Below, one piece after another: positions 1-4,649 of a stretch of 7,488 bases of DNA. The notes under the pieces were generated by a model. That model had not been told where the DNA came from and made no database searches. It was given only the letters and a program-made list of their open reading frames with translations. Positions within the stretch are counted from its first letter, which is position 1; the number at the start of each line of letters is the position of its first letter. The stretch comes from Streptosporangiaceae bacterium (lineage in GTDB: Bacteria > Actinomycetota > Actinomycetes > Streptosporangiales > Streptosporangiaceae). Location: positions 1 through 7,488 of the forward strand of contig JASHYW010000002.1 in assembly GCA_030042885.1 (NCBI GenBank), read 5' to 3'. Both the position numbers and the translations under genes were made by a program.

Positions 1-84
1 ATGGCTGGTTAAGTGAGCGGAGCAAAAGGGCCGCAACCCGGGCCAGGGCGCACCGTTCGGACAAGGGCAGCGCCGTGCCGGCCG

Positions 85-408
85 TCACCCGGCCACGCGG
101 GCTGCGGCCCGGGCGTCGCCGCGAAGTCCGGTGACGACCCGGATCTCCATCTAGGCGAGCATGCGCTGCATGCCGGGTCCCACATGGCCGACGGCGATCG
201 CCTGGATCCCGTTATCTCGCAGGAACCGTGCCACCCGGGCGTGATGGGCGCCCTCAGTCCCCTGGTCGTGGAGTGTTCCCCAGGCGACCGTGAGTTCCTG
301 CCAGTCGCGGATCTCGCCGTCGGCCACCTCGGCGACCGCGACGCGGTCGGCTCGTCCCCAGCGCGGGTCAACCTGGCCGTCTGCGGTGACCGGCACGCAC
401 ACCTTCAT
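85..408 (-). pseudogene. NifX/NifB-type dinitrogenase Fe-Mo cofactor family protein, interrupted by an in-frame amber codon
   Basis: The frame begins at ATG 408-406 with MKVCVPVTADGQVDPRWGRA, typical of the small Nitro_FeMo-Co (NifX/NifB C-terminal) domain, which binds or traffics iron-sulfur or FeMo-co clusters and is widespread in non-diazotrophs. The GPGMQRML motif lies near residues 77-84. A TAG at 153-151 stops translation after 85 residues. The same frame then continues with MEIRVVTGLRGDARAAARVAG and a TGA at 87-85. That tail matches the expected last strand (MxIxVVTG) and helix of the domain, so the full protein would be about 107 residues, the usual family length. The start is supported by GAGGAGG (complement of 418-424) about nine bases upstream. 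I see the stop and the continuation directly. That it is a nonsense mutation is inference; readthrough or a sequence error are alternatives. Its role here is unknown, and no nif gene is nearby. Confidence 0.75.
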
Positions 409-417
409 CTCAACAGG

Positions 418-424
418 CCTCCTC
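418..424 (-). promoter_or_regulatory. Strong ribosome binding site of the NifX-family gene
   Basis: On the minus strand this reads GAGGAGG, nearly perfectly complementary to the 16S rRNA 3' end, with about nine bases before ATG at 408. It decides the start codon and shows the broken gene keeps its translation signal. Confidence 0.7.
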
Positions 425-467
425 GTCGGAGCCGGGCCCTCGCCAGCACTGCGGCCTCACCCGTGAT

Positions 468-482
468 CCTGATCAAATCAGG
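468..482. promoter_or_regulatory. Perfect 6+3+6 inverted repeat, candidate operator upstream of the NifX-family gene
   Basis: The sequence is CCTGAT CAA ATCAGG, a perfect dyad with a 3-bp centre, lying 60-74 bp upstream of the NifX-family start. It overlaps a second dyad at 464-475 (TGATC CT GATCA). It is AT-richer than its surroundings and placed where a regulator could act. No regulator gene is in the window, so binding is inference. Confidence 0.35.
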
Positions 483-735
483 TGCTGCAGCATGCCCTGC
501 ACCTCACCCTGGCGCCGCACCCGACCTACGGCAGCTGAGTGCGTTTCCGCGTTGCTGCGTCATGGACATGGCTGCCCGCGCCACAGAAACGGGGCGTCTG
601 TAACCAGGCATCGCCCAGCTGGCCGGCCCGGCTGTCAAGCCCCGTGGTGAAGAGCTGGCCAGCGGGGGCGATGTGCGGTTCGGAAGTAGAGTTCTGCCAG
701 CGTGGCGTGCGTGGCGAAACGCGCGTCGTTTCCCC

Positions 736-764
736 TTGACGTCAACTGGAGCGCAAGGTAGTGC
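736..764 (+). promoter_or_regulatory. Candidate sigma-70-type promoter overlapped by a perfect 10-bp palindrome
   Basis: TTGACG at 736-741 is a good -35 hexamer, followed after 17 bases by TAGTGC at 759-764, a moderate actinobacterial -10. The -35 lies inside TTGACGTCAA (736-745), a perfect palindrome that could be an operator. Transcription would start near 771, just before the inverted repeats at 776-867. The match is by eye only and the -10 is not strong. Confidence 0.3.
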
Positions 765-867
765 AGGCAGGACGCGACAAGAGGACCCGCCTCCGCTTCT
801 CGCGGATCTCGATTGCGCGGTGCGCGGATCTGATCCGTTGCTCCGCGTCTGCCTGGGGTCCTCTGTC
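764..867 (+). ncRNA. Candidate structured RNA with two crossing inverted repeats (possible pseudoknot)
   Basis: Arm A (764-776, CAGGCAGGACGCG) pairs with A' (844-855, CGCGTCTGCCTG) over 12 bp with one bulged G. Arm B (780-788, AGAGGACCC) pairs perfectly with B' (856-864, GGGTCCTCT). B can extend by GAC 776-778 with GTC 865-867 around one bulged A. The order A-B-A'-B' allows either a pseudoknot or two alternative folds. The loop contains CGCGGATCT twice (801-809 and 823-831) and a weaker inner stem, CGGATC 803-808 with GATCCG 832-837. No known RNA family was recognised. The plus strand is suggested only by the promoter-like motif upstream. If transcription starts near 771, only part of arm A is in the RNA, and the B stem would close its 5' end. 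Confidence 0.22.
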
Positions 868-1220
868 ACAGTCAGTCTACTCCCTCACCGGGCCCGCGCC
901 ACGGATCAGCGTCCCTGCGCGCAGGCCGGCGCCGATGTGAGGAGAACTCCCAGGTGCTGCGCAAGCTGGAAACTAAGGACGTGATCGGGCCGGGGTCGAT
1001 GCTGCCGCGGCGACGTCCTCGGCGGTGGCCTGCTGGCTGAGCTCGGTCGTCAGTCCAGGTCTTGCCAGCCTCCTGGCTCGGCTGGGCTGCCGTCGGCCTC
1101 CCGGCCAGACCGGAACCGATCCCGCACCTGGCGCTGGGCAAGCCGGGGGAACGGCGGCAGAGGCCCGGCCGGCATTTAGCCTCGATATTGACGGGCCCAG
1201 CGCCTTACAGGAGCATTACC

Positions 1221-1388
1221 GTGGCCACCCGGATGGAGCCGGCGTGTACCTGCTGAGGTGGCCGGTTCACCTACGGTGCCGCCTGCCGCGCGGCGATGCA
1301 CCGGGCGCAGATCCGCTCGCCGGGGAGGTTCGCAGAAGATGGACCGGTCGCAGCGGTATCTTCTCGCTGGCGCGCTTGCGGCTGCTGA
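1221..1388 (+). pseudogene. Small Cys-containing frame with an in-frame TGA, possibly a broken small zinc-binding-like protein
   Basis: GTG at 1221 has AGGAG at 1209-1213, seven bases upstream, an excellent ribosome binding site. The frame encodes MATRMEPACTC and stops at TGA 1254-1256. The same frame continues with GGRFTYGAACRAAMHRAQI and ends at TGA 1386-1388. Between 1257 and 1331, 23 of 25 third positions are G or C in this frame, against 17 and 18 in the other two plus frames, so the part after the stop looks coding. The CxC..C...H spacing suggests metal binding, but no family is recognised. It overlaps the esterase start at 1339. Alternatives: an 11-residue Cys-containing leader peptide in front of the esterase gene, or chance. 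Confidence 0.3.
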
Positions 1389-2634
1389 TACCGCGTACGC
1401 GTTCGGCCCGGTGCCGACGCCTGGTTACGCCGGCTTCGCGTCGATGGTGCTGTCGTGGCCCACGACCGAACTTCCGCTGCATTGCCTGACCGGCCAGGCC
1501 GTCCTGACCGGTCTGGCGGTGCGCCGTGGCGTGCTGCGGACGCGGGCGGGCCGAGCCGGCCTGGCGTTCAGCGCGCTGTCCGCGGCTGGCCTTATAGCGC
1601 TGGAGCGGCGCGGCCACCAGGCAGCCGGTCACCTGGAGGCCGCGCTGGCCGCCGGGCTGGGGCCGGGCTACCGGTCGCGTATCCGGCGGCCGCGCCTGCC
1701 GGGCGCAGATGCCGATACCGTTACGGCGCCCCGGCGTGGCGTCGTCCGGATGTGGCGGGTGCGGCGGGCCTATGTGCGCGACGCCGACATCAGCTACGGG
1801 AACCACGGCAGATCGAACCTGCTCGACATCTGGCGGCGGCCCGGCCTGCCGCGCGACGCCGCCGCCCCGGTGCTACTTCAGGTCCCTGGCGGCGCGTGGG
1901 TCACGGGAAACAAAAGGGGACAGGCGTATCCGCTGATGAGCCATCTGGCCGAGCAGGGCTGGATCTGTGTGTCCATGAGCTACCGGCTGTCACCCAAGGC
2001 AGCCTGGCCAGCCCAGATCGTCGACGTCAAACGCGCCCTGGCCTGGGTGAAGGAGCACATCGCCGGCTACGGCGGCGACCCCCGGTTCGTCGCGATCACC
2101 GGCGGCTCGGCCGGCGGGCACCTGTCGGCGCTGGCCGCGCTGTCGGTGCGCGACCCCGCGTTCCAGCCAGGGTTCGAAGATGCCGACACCACGGTGCAGG
2201 CCGCCGTGCCGTTCTACGGTGTCTACGACTGGACGCCCGCACACTGGGACAAGGCAGGGATCGAGCAGTTCCTCCTGCGCTTTGGCATCATGAACCAGCC
2301 GTACACACAGGCCCCCGAACTGTACGAGCAGGCCTCGCCGCTATCGCGGGCGGGCCGCCACGCGCCGCCGTTTTTCATCCTGCACGGCGACCAGGACGTG
2401 CTGGCGCCGGTGCAGCAGGCGCGGCTTCTGGCCAGCCGGCTGCGGGACGCCGGGCGCCCCGTAGTCTACGCCGAGCTTCCCGGGGCCCAGCACGCCTTTG
2501 ACATCACCGGGTCGCCGCGGGCCCTGGCGGCCGCCGAGGCTGTCGGGCGTTTCCTCGGTGTGGTCTACGGGGACTGGGCGCGCGGTGCCGGCGCGCCGGA
2601 GCCACCACGCGCCACCGGGGCCGCTCATCAGTAA
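1339..2634 (+). CDS. LipM/LipC-like alpha/beta-hydrolase esterase
   Basis: This is a 431-residue alpha/beta hydrolase of the hormone-sensitive-lipase/carboxylesterase type, closest by eye to the mycobacterial LipM/LipC esterases, which hydrolyse short acyl esters. The N-terminal part (about residues 1-130) has hydrophobic stretches near 29-61 and 72-87, suggesting a membrane-associated region. The hydrolase domain shows VPGGAW at 182-187 (oxyanion region; this group has PGG rather than HGG), the nucleophile elbow GGSAGGH with Ser257, Asp353 in HGDQDV, and His385 in AQHAF. The triad is complete, so the enzyme should be active; the natural substrate is unknown. I chose ATG 1339 because GGGGAGG lies ten bases upstream and the preceding in-frame residues have poor codon bias. 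The open frame could start at GTG 1258. The gene appears intact, and its relation to the small frame upstream is unclear. Confidence 0.87.
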   Translation: MDRSQRYLLAGALAAADTAYAFGPVPTPGYAGFASMVLSWPTTELPLHCLTGQAVLTGLAVRRGVLRTRAGRAGLAFSALSAAGLIALERRGHQAAGHLEAALAAGLGPGYRSRIRRPRLPGADADTVTAPRRGVVRMWRVRRAYVRDADISYGNHGRSNLLDIWRRPGLPRDAAAPVLLQVPGGAWVTGNKRGQAYPLMSHLAEQGWICVSMSYRLSPKAAWPAQIVDVKRALAWVKEHIAGYGGDPRFVAITGGSAGGHLSALAALSVRDPAFQPGFEDADTTVQAAVPFYGVYDWTPAHWDKAGIEQFLLRFGIMNQPYTQAPELYEQASPLSRAGRHAPPFFILHGDQDVLAPVQQARLLASRLRDAGRPVVYAELPGAQHAFDITGSPRALAAAEAVGRFLGVVYGDWARGAGAPEPPRATGAAHQ

Positions 2635-2645
2635 CAGTTGACAGT

Positions 2646-2673
2646 GCGGTCTGCTGAAACAACAGGAGACCGC
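2646..2673 (+). terminator. Stem-loop just downstream of the esterase gene
   Basis: GCGGTCT (2646-2652) pairs with AGACCGC (2667-2673). After one G-G mismatch the stem continues with CTG/CAG and closes on the loop AAACAA (2657-2662). It begins 11 bp after the esterase stop. There is no T-run after it, so it may be a U-less actinobacterial terminator or an mRNA 3'-end stabiliser. Confidence 0.45.
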
Positions 2674-2877
2674 TGCGAACTGACCAGGAACGCCGCCCGC
2701 CGGGCCCTGGAAACTGGCGGCGCGCTGGCAGAGTGCACAAAGTTCCGCCTGTTGAGCAGCTGATTCCTTCAGGCTCTGCCAGTTGCCACGGCAGGTGATG
2801 TCCCGCAATCGCTGGCTCGTTGCGTGCCCGCCACGGCAACGGATTCCTCCTCCGGTGATCGCTGGCGTCCGGCCCGC

Positions 2878-2909
2878 GGGCGAGCGCGCCAGGGCGCTCG
2901 CTTTCCTTC
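2878..2909 (+). terminator. Probable intrinsic terminator
   Basis: GCGAGCGC (2880-2887) pairs perfectly with GCGCTCGC (2894-2901) around the loop GCCAGG, and GG 2878-2879 can extend it by G-T pairs. It is followed by TTTCCTTC on the plus strand. It separates the esterase gene from the SDR gene, so the two are probably not one operon. Confidence 0.55.
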
Positions 2910-3013
2910 CGGGATGGCAGCGGCGGGGGGTGATGAGCTAGAACTGAAGGCGTGACGGTACCGGCCGCAGGACGGGTGACCGGCGCCCTCCCGGACGGCG
3001 GGTAGGCGGCGCG

Positions 3014-3819
3014 GTGCAAACCCAAGCCGGAGCCTCCACGCCCGGCGGCGCGCACACGGGTGCGCGCACGGTGGCAGTGACCGGGTCAGCCTCGGGGATC
3101 GGCGCTGCGGTGCGGGTCCGGCTCGAAGCCGCCGGCGACCGGGTTATCGGTATCGACCTGCGCGACGCGGAGGTGGTCGCCGACCTGTCCGGGCGCCCGG
3201 GCCGCGCCGCCGCCAGCCAGGCCATCACCGCCGCGTGCGGCGGCCGGCTCGACGGGTTCGCCGCCTGCGCCGGCGTCGGGCCGCATGTCCGGACACGGGA
3301 ACTCATTCCCGGCGTCGGCTACTTCGGCGCCGTAGAACTGCTGGACTCGCTTCTGGGCGCGCTCACCGCCGGGCACCAGCCCGGTGCGGTTGTCATCGCG
3401 TCCAATTCGGCCGGGCTCATCCCGCCTGACGAGGCGCTGCTCGACGCGCTGATGGCGGGCGATGAGGAGGCTGCGGCCCGGGCGGCCGCGGTGCTCGACG
3501 GCGTGACCGTCTACGGCGTGACCAAGCGGGCGCTAACCCGGCCGTGCGTCACCGGGCCGCCCCGTGGGGCGCGCGGGGCGTCCGGCTGAACGCCGTAGCA
3601 CCCGGCGCGGTGGACACGCCGCTGCAGGCCACGCTCGAGGATCCGGTACTCGGCCCGCTCACCCAGGCGCTGGTCATCCCGCTCGGCCGCCGCGCAGCGC
3701 CCAGCGAGATCGCCCATGCCGTCGCCTTCCTGCTCGACCCGGACAGCGCCTGCATTCACGGATCGGTGCTCTTCGCCGACGGCGGCACCGACGCCGTGCT
3801 ACGCCCCGAAGCGATCTGA
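3014..3819 (+). pseudogene. 3-alpha-hydroxysteroid dehydrogenase/carbonyl reductase-like SDR, frameshifted
   Basis: This is a short-chain dehydrogenase resembling Comamonas 3-alpha-HSD/carbonyl reductase, which reduces ketones or oxidises hydroxysteroids with NAD(H). Seen are TGSASGIG at residues 23-30 (cofactor loop), GIDLRDAEVVADLS (beta-2 region), GHQPGAVVIAS, and Tyr167/Lys171 in VYGVTK. After about residue 176 the frame runs into non-homologous sequence and stops at 3589. The expected continuation (VRHRAAPWGARGVRLNAVAPG to DGGTDAVLRP, ending at TGA 3817-3819) lies one frame over. The switch sits at CCCGGCC, 3537-3543. One added G there would restore a 268-residue protein, against about 257 in the family. 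Gly102 in GVGYFG replaces the tetrad Asn of the family VNYFG, and the catalytic Ser position reads ASNSAG. The start is uncertain: GTG 3014 lacks a good ribosome binding site, and GTG 3071 would trim 19 residues. Sequence error is possible. Confidence 0.8.
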
Positions 3820-3824
3820 CACCC

Positions 3825-3898
3825 AATGGCCATGCCAGTTACGGCCCTCGCGCCAAGGGCTCCGCGCACCAGTGCCCCCAGGCACTGGCACGGCCATT
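3825..3898 (+). terminator. Nested, competing stem-loops after the SDR gene
   Basis: AATGGCCATGCCAGT (3825-3839) pairs with ACTGGCACGGCCATT (3884-3898) at 14 of 15 positions. Inside, CCAGTGCC (3869-3876) pairs perfectly with GGCACTGG (3881-3888) around CCCA, and GCCCT/AGGGC (3844-3860) forms a third small hairpin. Bases 3884-3888 serve both the outer stem and the 8-bp hairpin, so these are mutually exclusive. The position, six bases after the SDR stop, suggests termination. A decayed small inverted-repeat element is also possible. Confidence 0.4.
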
Positions 3899-4504
3899 TC
3901 GCGGCGAGATCCAGGGGATGCACAGCAACGCTGCACCGAAATGCCGCTAAAGGACGGCCGGGGCTGAACCATGAATGAGCATGCCGGGCGGTGCAAAAGC
4001 ATCCGGTTAGGCAACGCCCTCAATTCGGCAGATCCGGGCGTCGGCTAGCCGGACTGTATGCGTAACGGCATGAAGATCAACGTCGGCCCCGGCGCCGTGT
4101 CCGCTTGCGGGCGCGGATCCATGTCATCAGCAACGTTTACGCACAGTAGCAGGATGGGCAGGACGCAGGGCCTCGGGCGTGGACCGGTTCGTGGACCGGG
4201 TCGCCGGATAATCCCAGCGCCGCCAGTGCTATCCGTGCCGGCCCTCGCGCAGGCGGATCCAGAACTTGATCTTCCTGGGATCCTGGGAAGATGCGCAGAT
4301 CAGCCCCTGTGACAGGATTACCGGCACCCACACCCACAGAGCGTGGTCTTGGCGGCCTCGGCCAGGACCGGGGCGAAGTCGGGCGTGCCGTGCGGAGGCT
4401 CGATCATGATGCCGAGCCGTAGCGTCGGCAGTGTCGAGGGCGACCGGAGCAAGAAGCCCTGAAACCCGCTAGTACCGGCCTCTTTGCCGATGTCTGGAAC
4501 CTAG
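3899..4504. other. About 600 bp without an intact gene; probable gene remnants
   Basis: On the minus strand, about 4500-4330 reads in one frame VPDIGKEAGTSGFQGFLLRS and, a few codons on, LRLGIMIEPPHGTPDFAPV, with strongly GC-rich third positions. The frame then breaks, and coding-like bias continues in another frame (QDPRKIKFWIRLREG). This looks like a decayed gene; a luciferase-like (F420-dependent type) oxidoreductase is a weak guess only. CGTGGACCGG occurs twice with 12-bp spacing (4178 and 4190). The remaining frames show nothing recognisable. Confidence 0.35.
4269..4292. repeat. 24-bp quasi-palindrome
   Basis: Arms ATCTTCC (4269-4275) and GGAAGAT (4286-4292) are perfect complements, and the centre (4276-4285) contains the palindrome GGATCC on the same axis. 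Only the two flanking pairs fail, and both would be G-U wobbles in RNA. It could be a protein-binding dyad or chance; no flanking gene is intact. Confidence 0.35.
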
Positions 4505-4597
4505 CCGCGCCGGCCCGGACGGGCGATGGCCAATAAGGCGCACTCGTCCGCGGCCAACCGCGCTTACCTGCGCCGCCGCGGCAACCGGGCGGTCATC
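4505..4597 (+). mobile_element. Fragment of an IS5-type DDE transposase
   Basis: The plus-strand frame gives RRPGRAMANKAHSS followed by AANRAYLRRRGNRAVI. This matches the well-known IS5-family block around the second catalytic Asp (consensus RPxRVLADKAYSSRxNRxYLRRRGIKAVIPE). Only about 31 residues remain. The catalytic Asp is replaced by Asn (AAT, 4532-4534), and an in-frame TAG sits just upstream (4502-4504), so it is a dead relic. Similarity may reach a little further upstream (to about 4480) across the stop. It ends where the araD-like stub on the other strand begins. No terminal inverted repeats or target duplication could be identified. Family assignment rests on recalled consensus. Confidence 0.6.
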
Positions 4598-4649
4598 GCG
4601 CGTGGGCGACCTCGTGTCGGACGGTGTCGTCGTAGGCGTCCAGGCTCAT
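4593..4649 (-). pseudogene. 5' stub of the operon's next gene, probably L-ribulose-5-phosphate 4-epimerase
   Basis: ATG 4649-4647 overlaps the kinase stop as ATGA, the usual mark of translational coupling. The frame encodes only MSLDAYDDTVRHEVAHAR before TGA at 4595-4593. AraD proteins begin with a similar short helix (xxVRxEVxxxH) before a GLVVWTxGNVS motif, which is absent here in every frame. The stop codon lies inside the conserved AVI codons of the IS transposase fragment on the opposite strand, so the gene was cut by that element or by a later rearrangement. The araD identity rests on position in an arabinose operon and on this short N-terminus. If correct, the arabinose route is blocked unless another copy exists. 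Confidence 0.5.

Larger units (their letters stand above)
410..1220. other. About 800 bp with no convincing gene
   Basis: All frames here give Arg/Pro/Ser-rich translations without a recognisable domain. One short stretch on the plus strand (941-1006, reading CEENSQVLRKLETKDVIGPG) has strongly GC-rich third positions and could be a remnant of a lost gene, but I do not recognise it. The rest holds regulatory-looking structures, listed separately. No tRNA or rRNA was seen. Confidence 0.5.
2635..3013. other. Intergenic stretch with several inverted and direct repeats, no gene
   Basis: No frame here encodes a recognisable protein. Besides the two hairpins listed separately, CTGGCAGAG (2725-2733) is perfectly complementary to CTCTGCCAG (2774-2782). 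Two 9-base words occur twice as direct repeats about 45-50 bp apart: GCCACGGCA at 2785 and 2830, and ATCGCTGGC at 2808 and 2858. This suggests an old imperfect duplication. Confidence 0.5.

Noticed and set aside
151..153. Pyrrolysine or a reassigned amber codon in the NifX-family gene
   Set aside because: No supporting machinery is visible, and this family has no reported pyrrolysine; a nonsense mutation or sequence error is simpler.
13..603. 196-residue plus-strand frame opposite the NifX-family gene
   Set aside because: The minus strand has a recognisable domain and a strong ribosome binding site; the plus frame has low-complexity composition and no start signal.
1188..1193. TTGACG as -35 of a promoter for the esterase gene
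   Set aside because: The matching -10 would fall on the ribosome binding site at 1209-1213, and no acceptable hexamer is found at proper spacing.
1455..2501. 348-residue open frame on the plus strand
   Set aside because: Shadow frame of the esterase gene, Arg/Ala/Gly-rich and without motifs.
3530..3545. Programmed -1 frameshifting as explanation for the SDR break
   Set aside because: No X XXY YYZ slippery heptamer is present at the switch (zero frame reads CTA ACC CGG CCG), and SDRs are not known to use recoding.
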